Assembly (NCBI GenBank): GCA_024638525.1
Contig: JAHEKB010000018.1
Coordinates: 4,611-18,854, forward strand
Length of the DNA: 14,244 bases
Reading direction: 5' to 3'
Origin: Bacteroidota bacterium
Lineage (GTDB): Bacteria; Bacteroidota; Bacteroidia; NS11-12g; UBA9320
Made by a program: the position numbers and the translations under genes. A model generated the notes under the pieces. It was not told where the DNA came from. It worked only from the letters and a program-made list of their open reading frames with translations, and searched no databases. Below are positions 1-6,601 of the stretch, piece after piece; the stretch's first letter is position 1, and each line of letters starts with the position of its first letter.

Positions 1-511
1 TGAGAACATTTAAGTTAGTGTGCTGATAGGTATATGGAATGATCGCGACCTTGAAAAGGGATTCTTTGCTGTAGGTAACCGTTAAACTAATTCCATTGAC
101 GGTGATAGAACCCTTATGCAAGATTAAGCGATGATCTAAATTGTGTTCAAAGCTGAAAATCCAACTTCCATCCTCTTCTTGAATTGAGTTAATTATGGCC
201 GTTCCATCTACATGACCTTGAACAATATGACCATCCAATCTGTCACTCATGCGCATTCCTCTTTCAAGGTTCACTAAATCTCCTGGAGCGAGAGAACGCA
301 AATTGCTGAGGTCAAGGGTTTCTTTGATTGCAGTTACAGAATAGCTGTTTCCCTCAATTTGCGTCACAGTAAGGCAAACACCATTGTGAGCCACACTTTG
401 ATCGATTTTTAACTCAGCACTTAGATCTGTTTTAAAGCTGAAGTGAATGTTTTCTCCTTCCTGCTCTTTGGAAAGCAGAGGGACAACCGTCTCTATAATT
501 CCTGTAAACAT
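1..511 (-). CDS. ribE: Riboflavin synthase, alpha subunit (partial, C-terminus off the left edge)
   Basis: Converts two 6,7-dimethyl-8-ribityllumazine molecules into riboflavin plus a pyrimidinedione, the last step of riboflavin synthesis in the cytoplasm. I translated 170 residues on the minus strand from ATG at 511; the frame is open to the window edge, so perhaps 25-30 residues are missing. The start MFTGIIE is the family hallmark. The two lumazine-binding repeats are visible: the first has NGVCLTVT (43-50, with the conserved Cys at 46) and ends in GHVDG (99-103); the second has SITVNGISLTV (135-145). The gene begins 3 nt after the sdhB stop on the same strand, so it is very likely the last known gene of the sdh operon. 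In many genomes riboflavin synthase sits with other rib genes, so this placement ties flavin supply to a flavoenzyme (inference). No promoter fits in the 3 nt gap. Confidence 0.95.
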   Translation of the reverse strand, partial: MFTGIIETVVPLLSKEQEGENIHFSFKTDLSAELKIDQSVAHNGVCLTVTQIEGNSYSVTAIKETLDLSNLRSLAPGDLVNLERGMRMSDRLDGHIVQGHVDGTAIINSIQEEDGSWIFSFEHNLDHRLILHKGSITVNGISLTVTYSKESLFKVAIIPYTYQHTNLNVL

Positions 512-514
512 CGA

Positions 515-1258
515 TTAGTCTACGCTTGCTTTTAAGAATTCGCGATTCATTCTCGCGATATTATTGAGAGAAATCTCTTTGGGGCATTCAACCTCGCATG
601 CACCGGTATTGGTGCAGTTGCCAAAGCCCTCGGCATCCATTTGAGCAACCATATTTCTCACCCGCTCCTTGGCCTCTACTTGTCCCTGTGGAAGCAGGGC
701 ATACTGAGAAACTTTCGCACCCACAAACAGCATGGCCGATGAATTCTTGCACGTAGCCACACATGCGCCACAGCCTATACAAGCTGCAGCATCCATGGCT
801 AAATCTGCATCCGCTTTTGGAATGGGAATCACATTGGCATCTTGTGTGTTTCCTGAAGTATTTACGGAAATATATCCTCCTGCTTGTTGGATTCTTTCAA
901 AGGCAGATCGATCTACAACCAAGTCTTTGATTACGGGGAAAGCTTTAGCCCTGAATGGCTCAATAAAGATGGTATCTCCATCCTTAAAACTACGCATATG
1001 CAGTTGACAGGTCGTCGTTCCTTTGGACGGACCATGTGCTTCGCCATTTATAAACATTGAGCAAGATCCACAAATTCCCTCTCGGCAATCGTGGTCAAAA
1101 GCTACGGGGTCTTCTCCTGAAGCTATGAGTTGCTCATTGAGCACATCCATCATCTCCAAAAAGGACATGTGTTCAGAAATATCTGTCACCTTATAGTCCA
1201 CAATCGCTCCCCTATCTTTTGGACTTTTTTGTCTCCAGATTTTTAGTGTAAGATTCAT
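515..1258 (-). CDS. sdhB: Succinate dehydrogenase/fumarate reductase iron-sulfur subunit
   Basis: Electron-wire subunit of complex II, carrying electrons from the flavin of SdhA to the membrane heme/quinone subunit. It has 247 residues, a usual length. The N-terminal [2Fe-2S] ferredoxin domain shows Cys58, Cys63, Cys66 and Cys84 (motif CREGICGSC). The C-terminal domain shows CIGCGACVATC (160-170), ligating a [4Fe-4S] cluster, then Cys215, Cys221 and Cys225 in the CTNTGACEVECP stretch, for the remaining [3Fe-4S]/[4Fe-4S] ligands. All expected cysteines appear present. ATG at 1258 lies 4 nt after the sdhA stop; the stop at 515 is 3 nt before ribE. Sequence alone does not tell succinate oxidation from fumarate reduction, because this subfamily includes both; an aerobic TCA-cycle role is the default for a member of Bacteroidota. 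Confidence 0.96.
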   Translation of the reverse strand: MNLTLKIWRQKSPKDRGAIVDYKVTDISEHMSFLEMMDVLNEQLIASGEDPVAFDHDCREGICGSCSMFINGEAHGPSKGTTTCQLHMRSFKDGDTIFIEPFRAKAFPVIKDLVVDRSAFERIQQAGGYISVNTSGNTQDANVIPIPKADADLAMDAAACIGCGACVATCKNSSAMLFVGAKVSQYALLPQGQVEAKERVRNMVAQMDAEGFGNCTNTGACEVECPKEISLNNIARMNREFLKASVD

Positions 1259-1262
1259 ATTC

Positions 1263-3260
1263 CTATTTATAACTTCTGGTTTTCAATTCAATATTTTCAA
1301 ATTTGAGATCCTCCTTGTGCATCACTGCATCTCTTGGTTCGCCTTTGTATTCCCATGCTGACACAAAAGTGAAATCCTGGTCGTTTCTCTCTGCCTCACC
1401 TTCTGGAGTTTGGTATTCTTCCCTGAAGTGCCCGCCACAACTCTCCGTTCTCTCCAAGGCATCCTTTGCAAATAATTCTCCAAGCTCCAAGAAATCTGCA
1501 ACTCTTCCGGCTTTCTCCAATTCGGGATTCAACTCATCGGCATCTCCTGGGACACTGACATTTTTCCAGAAATCTTCCCTCAGCGCTCGGATTTCGTCCA
1601 TCGCTTCCTTCAAGCCCTTTTCATTTCTAGCCATGCCGCATTTATCCCACATGATCTTACCCAATTTTTTGTGGTAATAATCAACAGAATGAGTGCCTTT
1701 ATTTGTTATCAAGAATTCTATTCTTTCCCTGACCGCTTTTTCTGCTTCTTCAAATTCTGCACTGTCCGTTGGTATAGTTCCCGTTCTAATATCTTTGGAT
1801 AAATAATTGCCAATGGTGTAAGGCAAGACAAAGTATCCATCAGCTAATCCTTGCATCAAGGCCGAAGCTCCTAGCCTGTTAGCGCCGTGATCTGAGAAAT
1901 TGGCTTCTCCTATTGCGTAGCAACCTGGAATGGTAGTCATCAAGTTGTAATCCACCCAAACACCACCCATGGTGTAATGAACCGCAGGATAGATCATCAT
2001 CGGGGTTTTATATGGATTTTCATCTATGATTTTTTCGTACATGGCAAATAGATTACCATATTTGGCTTCGACTACCTTTTCTCCCAATTCGATTATTCTT
2101 TCTTTTGAGGCATTGGCCTCCCCTTTGATCTTAGCCTGCTCCTTGCCATAGCGTTCTATAGCAGCTTTAAAGTCCAAATAGACCGCTTCACCTGTAGCAT
2201 TCACGCCATATCCTTCATCACAACGTTCTTTTGCCGCTCTTGAGGCCACATCTCTTGGAACAAGGTTGCCAAATGCGGGATATCTCCGCTCTAAGTAATA
2301 GTCCCTGTCCTCTTCAGATATCTGTGTTGGCTTCAACTTACCTTCTCTGATAGCCATGACATCCTCTTTCTTCTTCGGTACCCAAATTCGTCCATCGTTT
2401 CTGAGCGATTCGGACATCAAGGTCAATTTGGATTGATAATCACCGCTCCTGGGAATACAGGTCGGGTGAATTTGAGTATAACACGGGTTGGCAAAATATG
2501 CGCCTTTCTTATGAATTTTCCATGCTGCAGTGGCGTTAGACCCCATGGCATTTGTGGAGAGAAAATAGACATTGCCGTATCCTCCAGACCCCACAACAAC
2601 AGCATGTGCTGAATGTCTTTCTATTTCGCCTGTAACTAAATTTCTCGCGATGATTCCCCTTGCTTTGCCGTCAACCACCACCACATCCAACATTTCATGA
2701 CGATTGTACATTTGAATCTTGCCTCTTGCAATCTGTCTGTTCATCGCAGAGTAAGCACCCAAAAGCAATTGCTGACCTGTTTGGCCTTTGGCATAGAATG
2801 TTCTGGACACCAATACTCCTCCAAAAGATCGATTGTCAAGCAAACCGCCATATTCCCTTGCAAATGGCACGCCTTGAGCAACGCATTGATCTATAATATT
2901 TGCCGACACTTCGGCTAGACGATAAACATTGGCTTCTCTTGACCTATAGTCACCTCCCTTAACTGTGTCATAGAACAACCTATACACAGAGTCGCCATCA
3001 CCTTGATAATTCTTTGCGGCATTAATTCCACCCTGAGCGGCTATAGAGTGCGCCCTTCTAGGCGAATCTTGATAACAGAATGCCTTGACATTATATCCCA
3101 ACTCGGCGAGGGTTGCGGCTGCAGACCCACCGGCGAGACCCGTTCCAACAACGATTACATCGATATTCCTTTTATTGGCGGGGTTTACCAGATCTATATT
3201 GTTCTTATGTGAAGTCCATTTGTCTTTGATTGGACCATCAGGTATTTTGGAATCTAACAT
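1263..3260 (-). CDS. sdhA: Succinate dehydrogenase/fumarate reductase flavoprotein subunit
   Basis: Catalytic subunit that oxidises succinate to fumarate (or the reverse) on the cytoplasmic face of the membrane. It has 665 residues, longer than the ~590 of E. coli SdhA and usual for the Bacteroidota form. Residues 36-46 hold the Rossmann FAD motif (GTGLAGG). His71 in RAHSIAAQGGINA is the expected site of covalent FAD attachment. IHPT (264-267) and HYTMGG (428-433) are substrate-site motifs, and Arg336 in VPRDVASR matches the proton-shuttling catalytic arginine. GEANFSDHGANRLGASAL (451-468) is the conserved second FAD-contact block. ATG at 3260 lies 1 nt after the sdhC stop, indicating strong translational coupling. 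The C-terminal region (CGGHFREE, about 614-621, then the FVSAWEY tail) is the family's capping domain. I see no missing catalytic residue. Confidence 0.97.
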   Translation of the reverse strand: MLDSKIPDGPIKDKWTSHKNNIDLVNPANKRNIDVIVVGTGLAGGSAAATLAELGYNVKAFCYQDSPRRAHSIAAQGGINAAKNYQGDGDSVYRLFYDTVKGGDYRSREANVYRLAEVSANIIDQCVAQGVPFAREYGGLLDNRSFGGVLVSRTFYAKGQTGQQLLLGAYSAMNRQIARGKIQMYNRHEMLDVVVVDGKARGIIARNLVTGEIERHSAHAVVVGSGGYGNVYFLSTNAMGSNATAAWKIHKKGAYFANPCYTQIHPTCIPRSGDYQSKLTLMSESLRNDGRIWVPKKKEDVMAIREGKLKPTQISEEDRDYYLERRYPAFGNLVPRDVASRAAKERCDEGYGVNATGEAVYLDFKAAIERYGKEQAKIKGEANASKERIIELGEKVVEAKYGNLFAMYEKIIDENPYKTPMMIYPAVHYTMGGVWVDYNLMTTIPGCYAIGEANFSDHGANRLGASALMQGLADGYFVLPYTIGNYLSKDIRTGTIPTDSAEFEEAEKAVRERIEFLITNKGTHSVDYYHKKLGKIMWDKCGMARNEKGLKEAMDEIRALREDFWKNVSVPGDADELNPELEKAGRVADFLELGELFAKDALERTESCGGHFREEYQTPEGEAERNDQDFTFVSAWEYKGEPRDAVMHKEDLKFENIELKTRSYK

Positions 3261-3261
3261 A

Positions 3262-3921
3262 TTAGGCGTGTGAAAAATGGTGGAACAAAGCGATAAATAT
3301 GAAACCCAGCGGAATTACAATGGCAAAGGCATTGGCCAGCTTTTTCAATGGAGGTGAATAGCGATTGTGATTAAAACCCACGGATTGAAATGAAGATTGG
3401 AATCCATGTAATAAGTGGAGCATTAGGGCTATGAATGATAAAACATAAACCCATACCCTAATAGGGTTTTCAAATTCCTCTAGTAATTCGTGATAGTAGC
3501 GATTGGGATCAGAAAGACCTTCTACATATTTAAATTTCATTTCTGGAAACCAGAAATCCAAGAAGTGAAGGACTAGAAACAAGAGTACGACTATGCCCGA
3601 ATAAATCATATTGCGAGACATCCAATTGGAATTAGCGCTGCCCTTGAACATGGCGTACTTGACATTTCTAGCTGACCTGTTTTGGTATTCTATAACCATG
3701 CCCATTACAAAGTGTACAATTACCCCGAGAATGAGTATTGGCTGCAGTAAAAACTGAATTATGGGATTAGTGCCCATGAATTCAGAAGCTTGGTTATAGG
3801 CATCAGCACTAAATACTGAAACGAAATTGACTGCAAAATGCAGTAAGAGAAAGCTTACAAGAAACAGGCCCGAGAGCGCCATGACTACCTTTCTTCCAAT
3901 ACTTGATCCGGTCATACTCAT
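3262..3921 (-). CDS. sdhC: Succinate dehydrogenase cytochrome b subunit (b558-type)
   Basis: Single membrane-anchor subunit of complex II; it carries heme b and passes electrons to menaquinone. Five hydrophobic helices can be read at about 10-34, 56-78, 104-124, 155-175 and 196-216, as in the Bacillus/Wolinella class where one five-helix protein replaces SdhC plus SdhD. Helix-embedded histidines at 28, 70, 119 and 169 are candidate axial ligands for two hemes; His172, 185, 214, 215 and 218 are further histidines. The absence of an sdhD in the operon agrees with this class. Start choice: the frame extends to a TTG at 3924, but ATG at 3921 (MSMTGSSIGRKVV) or 3915 is more natural; I chose 3921, giving 219 residues. 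The stop is 1 nt before sdhA. Confidence 0.93.
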   Translation of the reverse strand: MSMTGSSIGRKVVMALSGLFLVSFLLLHFAVNFVSVFSADAYNQASEFMGTNPIIQFLLQPILILGVIVHFVMGMVIEYQNRSARNVKYAMFKGSANSNWMSRNMIYSGIVVLLFLVLHFLDFWFPEMKFKYVEGLSDPNRYYHELLEEFENPIRVWVYVLSFIALMLHLLHGFQSSFQSVGFNHNRYSPPLKKLANAFAIVIPLGFIFIALFHHFSHA

Positions 3922-3935
3922 CAATTAAATAACCA

Positions 3936-3943
3936 CAAAGCTA
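3936..3943 (-). promoter_or_regulatory. Candidate promoter -7 element of the sdhCAB-ribE operon
   Basis: Read on the minus strand this is TAGCTTTG, a full match to the Bacteroidota -7 consensus TAnnTTTG, 14 nt upstream of the sdhC ATG at 3921. The implied transcript would have a very short leader. A clear -33 TTTG is not present at the usual distance (only TTTA about 21 nt upstream), so the call rests on the -7 box and on its position. Confidence 0.4.
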
Positions 3944-3972
3944 AGAGCTTGTTTCCATTAGAGTAAATTTTA

Positions 3973-4005
3973 TTTGGACATTAAAATTGTTCTAAATAAA
4001 CTTTG
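3973..4005 (+). promoter_or_regulatory. Candidate promoter of pyrD
   Basis: TTTG at 3973-3976 followed by 20 nt and then TAAACTTTG (3997-4005) resembles the Bacteroidota -33/-7 pair, but the -7 element carries three rather than two bases between TA and TTTG. If real, it overlaps the in-frame TTG at 4003, so that codon could not be the start, and the transcript would be almost leaderless from ATG 4015. It lies back to back with the sdhC promoter candidate, about 30 bp apart. Confidence 0.3.
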
Positions 4006-4014
4006 CCTCAACCC

Positions 4015-5028
4015 ATGTATAAGATCCTCAGATGGCTGTTGTTTTTATTGCCGGCCGAACGCGCTCACTACTTCACGATGAAAATGCTAAAGTTAAGTCT
4101 TTACCTACCTGGAGTATCCAATAATTTTCAGTTTGATAATCATCGCAAAAATGTAGATGGTATGCATTTGAAGAATGGCGTTGGACTGGCTGCGGGTTTT
4201 GATAAAGATGGCAAATTCTTGTACGCTTTAAATGCCTTAAATTTTGGCTTTATAGAAGTTGGAACAGTTACTCCAAGACCACAGGGAGGCAACCCCAAAC
4301 CCAGGTTATTTAGGCTCAGGCACGACCATGCCTTAATCAACAGAATGGGATTCAATAATGAAGGTGTCAAAGCTTTGAAGGGCAGATTGGAGTCTTTCCG
4401 CAGAGAGAACAAGGCTTGCGATATGCTCATCGGCGTTAATATTGGCAAGAATAAACTCACGCCGAACGATGAAGCTCAATTAGATTATCACTATTGCTAC
4501 ACAGAGCTCTATGACCTAGCGGACTTCTTTGTTGTTAATGTTAGTTCGCCTAACACCCCCAATTTACGAGAACTGCAGCACATTAATTCTCTTAAGGCTA
4601 TTCTGGAACCACTCATTGAGTACAGGAATTCTCAGAAGATCTCAAAGCCATTGTATTTAAAAATTGCTCCAGATATGAGCTTTGAGCAATTGGATGATAT
4701 AATAGCCTTACAAGCCCAACTCAATTTTGAAGGCATTGTTGCCACTAACACGAGTGTAGATAGAACGCTTTTAAAATTTAGTTCAGCCAGGACTATTAAT
4801 TCCATTGGTGATGGCGGATTGAGCGGAGCTCCTGTGCTCGCGGTCTCCAATTCATTTGTAAAACACATTAGGTCTAAAAGCGAAATGACCATTATAGGTG
4901 TAGGTGGAATTGAAACTGCAGAAGATGGACAAACAAAAATTGAAGCAGGAGCTGACCTTATCGAAATCTATACAGGATTTATCTACAGCGGTCCCTCGTT
5001 GATTAAGAAATTGGCAAGGCTGTTTTGA
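4015..5028 (+). CDS. pyrD: Dihydroorotate dehydrogenase (quinone), class 2
   Basis: Oxidises dihydroorotate to orotate in de novo pyrimidine synthesis, passing electrons through FMN to the membrane quinone pool. It has 337 residues from ATG 4015. The N-terminal amphipathic/hydrophobic segment (MYKILRWLLFLLPAERAHYF) is the membrane- and quinone-docking extension that defines class 2. Then follow LAAGFDKDG (58-66), VGTVTPRPQGGNPKPRLFRL (82-101), NRMGFNNEG (109-117), GVNIGKNK (140-147) and VVNVSSPNTPNLR (173-185), with the catalytic-base Ser at 177/178. KIAPD (216-220), ATNTSVDR (243-250), GGLSGAP (267-273) and GVGGI with IYTGF (phosphate/FMN end) complete the barrel. The frame extends 12 nt upstream to a TTG (4003), but the ATG start aligns with family N-termini. 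It is divergent from sdhC across a ~93 bp shared promoter region; both enzymes reduce quinone. Confidence 0.96.
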   Translation: MYKILRWLLFLLPAERAHYFTMKMLKLSLYLPGVSNNFQFDNHRKNVDGMHLKNGVGLAAGFDKDGKFLYALNALNFGFIEVGTVTPRPQGGNPKPRLFRLRHDHALINRMGFNNEGVKALKGRLESFRRENKACDMLIGVNIGKNKLTPNDEAQLDYHYCYTELYDLADFFVVNVSSPNTPNLRELQHINSLKAILEPLIEYRNSQKISKPLYLKIAPDMSFEQLDDIIALQAQLNFEGIVATNTSVDRTLLKFSSARTINSIGDGGLSGAPVLAVSNSFVKHIRSKSEMTIIGVGGIETAEDGQTKIEAGADLIEIYTGFIYSGPSLIKKLARLF

Positions 5029-5056
5029 TTTTCATTTAGCCTCATAACTTATATGT

Positions 5057-5190
5057 GTTGACAGCCGTCTTCATTCAATGCGATGGTTTTCTTTTAGCCT
5101 TGTCATCTTCAGCAATTACACCAGTATTTGGATGTACCCTCTTTGAATTCCAGTTTTGTCATTTCAGGATCTGCAATTAAGGCTGTCAAC
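5057..5190. repeat. Spaced 10 bp inverted repeat
   Basis: GTTGACAGCC at 5057-5066 and its exact reverse complement GGCTGTCAAC at 5181-5190 are separated by 114 bp. Similarity does not extend beyond the 10 bp arms. There is no transposase, and I see no flanking target duplication. The repeat brackets most of the possible decayed reading frame on the minus strand. Confidence 0.6.
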
Positions 5191-5288
5191 TAATCTGAAA
5201 GGGAGGATTTCCCATCTCCGCATGCCATGATAATGCCATTTAGAATTAGACATAAAATCTCAACTCTCGGAGAGAATTTCTTCCAATA

Positions 5289-5313
5289 AAAAAGCGGACA
5301 GAGTCCGCTTTTT
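5289..5313. terminator. Bidirectional rho-independent terminator
   Basis: AAAAAGCGGAC (5289-5299), loop AGA, then GTCCGCTTTTT (5303-5313): a perfect 11 bp stem with a GC core and A/T tracts on both sides, so a U-run follows the stem in either direction. It sits between the convergent pyrD and mlaD-like genes, about 260 nt past pyrD and 150 nt past mlaD, and probably ends both transcripts. The sequence type (A-run, GCGGAC...GTCCGC, T-run) is common between Bacteroidota genes. Confidence 0.9.
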
Positions 5314-5382
5314 CCCTAACCTTATTATTACTAAGTAAATTTACACTTCTAAGGATTTAATGTTGCAACAATAGCTTAAAAA

Positions 5383-5401
5383 ATAAACTCGTCAAGTTTA
5401 T
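5383..5401. repeat. Small AT-rich hairpin
   Basis: ATAAACT (5383-5389), loop CGTCA, AGTTTAT (5395-5401): a perfect 7 bp stem, weak because only one pair is G-C. It lies in the AT-rich stretch just downstream of the mlaD-like stop. It could be an mRNA 3'-end stabiliser or a protein site, but no function can be assigned. Confidence 0.3.
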
Positions 5402-5465
5402 GTTAATTTATTGTTAAACATTAATGTATAAACGACTATAAGTGGCGATTGTTGTGTAACCTAGG

Positions 5466-6428
5466 TTACTTTTCCAGCTCCTCTTCTTCTTTAGCTGCTT
5501 CCGCTTTTTTTCGCTGACGTTGGGTTATCCCTGTATAGCGACTTGGATAATTTTCGATATCTACAAGCAACGCCTTGAGCTGCAGGATAGTAGCATCGAG
5601 ATTCTGGTACAACTCGTCTTCGTTGACCAATTTTCCCAGACTTCCTTGACCCTCATTGATGGCCATAGTGGTCTTGTTCAATTCCAAGACGAGAGCATTT
5701 ATCTCTTCGATGGTTTCGTTTAGTTCAATTTTTGAGATCGAAGCAGTTGTTCTCTCCAATTGACTGGCTATACTATCTATTTTGGGGGCTAGACCTCTCA
5801 GTTCTGAAGTCGTGCGTTCTACATTCACAAAGATTTGATCAAACTGCTCATCTTTGCCGTCTAACATGTGGTTGAGTTTGTCTGCTGTTTCCTTGAATGC
5901 GCGTAAAGCAAGAGAGGCATCGCGAAGAGTTCCCTCCAGATCGGCACCTACAACGGCAGTGTCAATATCACTAATCACGCGATTTACACTTTGACTTAAT
6001 GGGGTCAATACTGCACTAACCGCTTGAATGATCCCTTCATCCTGTTCAGAAAACAACCTAGTTCCATCCGTTGCTAAAACTGAAGTATCCCCCAATATTA
6101 ATTCAATGGCTTTTGAGCCAATCATGTCGTTATTGATTATCCTCATTCGAGAATTCAAGGGTACCTCAATATCACCTGGCACTGATATTTCTACCGTAAG
6201 CTCTAGAGTGGAATTGTCCATACTGACATTGCTGACATGTCCCACTTTAAAACCATTGATCAAGACAGGATTGGATTCAAAAAGGCCATCTATCTTTTTA
6301 TAGACTCCATAATAGTTGTTTGATGAAGTAAAAATATTCTGCCCCTTCAAATAATTGAACCCCACAACAAACATGGCAATTGCAATTGTTGCTAGAACAC
6401 CTACCTTTACTTCTTTGCTGATCTTCAT
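5466..6428 (-). CDS. mlaD: MCE/MlaD-family lipid-transport protein
   Basis: Periplasmic substrate-binding component of an MCE-type (Mla-like) phospholipid transporter linking inner and outer membranes. It has 320 residues. Residues 9-28 form one N-terminal membrane anchor (VGVLATIAIAMFVVGFNYL). The MCE domain spans about 37-113 with the typical GLFESNPVLINGFKVGHV block. A long helical region (about 135-290), rich in heptad-like spacing and Thr/Leu, probably forms the coiled needle; it includes GSLGKLVNEDELY (262-274), a motif repeated through this family in Bacteroidota. The C-terminus is highly charged (KKAEAAKEEEELEK). ATG at 6428 is the only plausible start. It is divergent from lptD, so two envelope lipid-export genes share a control region; no MlaE/MlaF partner lies in the window. 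The symbol is by family similarity; the exact pathway is not proven. Confidence 0.85.
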   Translation of the reverse strand: MKISKEVKVGVLATIAIAMFVVGFNYLKGQNIFTSSNNYYGVYKKIDGLFESNPVLINGFKVGHVSNVSMDNSTLELTVEISVPGDIEVPLNSRMRIINNDMIGSKAIELILGDTSVLATDGTRLFSEQDEGIIQAVSAVLTPLSQSVNRVISDIDTAVVGADLEGTLRDASLALRAFKETADKLNHMLDGKDEQFDQIFVNVERTTSELRGLAPKIDSIASQLERTTASISKIELNETIEEINALVLELNKTTMAINEGQGSLGKLVNEDELYQNLDATILQLKALLVDIENYPSRYTGITQRQRKKAEAAKEEEELEK

Positions 6429-6453
6429 AGCTTAGCTTCTTCCTATTGGGTTT

Positions 6454-6461
6454 CAAATATA
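6454..6461 (-). promoter_or_regulatory. Candidate promoter -7 element of mlaD-like gene
   Basis: On the minus strand TATATTTG matches TAnnTTTG exactly and lies 26 nt upstream of the ATG at 6428. A TTTTG lies only 13 nt further upstream, closer than the usual ~19-21 nt, so the -33 box is uncertain. Just upstream, CCCTT/AAGGG arms (6469-6473 and 6483-6487 on the plus strand) form a small inverted repeat that could be an operator. Confidence 0.4.
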
Positions 6462-6601
6462 AGATACACCCTTGCAAAACATAAGGGCAATTATCATCAG
6501 GAAAAATACAACGTCCAATCAATCGTTCTATTGTAGCAGGAATACGACGTGATGTGCAGTGAATCATTAAAATATGGGCTTCTTTTGCCGTACCAAGGCT
6601 G

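Larger units (their letters stand above)
5029..5465. other. Gene-free intergenic region between convergent pyrD and mlaD-like genes
   Basis: This 437 bp stretch has no credible intact gene on either strand. It contains a spaced 10 bp inverted repeat (5057-5066/5181-5190), a perfect 11 bp stem terminator (5289-5313), a weaker AT-rich hairpin (5383-5401) and a 14 bp palindrome over the end of the next gene (5456-5469). On the minus strand, one frame from 5228 to 5049 is interrupted by stops at 5192, 5111, 5105 and 5096. Between the first two it reads like the N-terminal part of a CDGSH-type iron-sulfur protein (KLEFKEGTSKYWCNC), which may be chance. The last ~150 bp before the mlaD-like stop are strongly AT-rich. 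Confidence 0.8.

Noticed and set aside
1303..1677. 124-codon open frame on the plus strand inside sdhA
   Set aside because: It is antisense to a strongly conserved flavoprotein and has no recognisable motif; a shadow of the real gene. Similar antisense frames in pyrD, lptD, uvrA and speA were dropped for the same reason.
4003..4014. TTG start giving pyrD four extra residues (MPQP)
   Set aside because: The family N-terminus aligns at ATG 4015, and the TTG lies inside a promoter-like TTTG.
6298..6567. 89-codon minus-strand frame overlapping the 5' end of the mlaD-like gene
   Set aside because: It overlaps the well-supported MCE gene in another frame, has no family resemblance and has a basic, cysteine-rich composition typical of chance frames.
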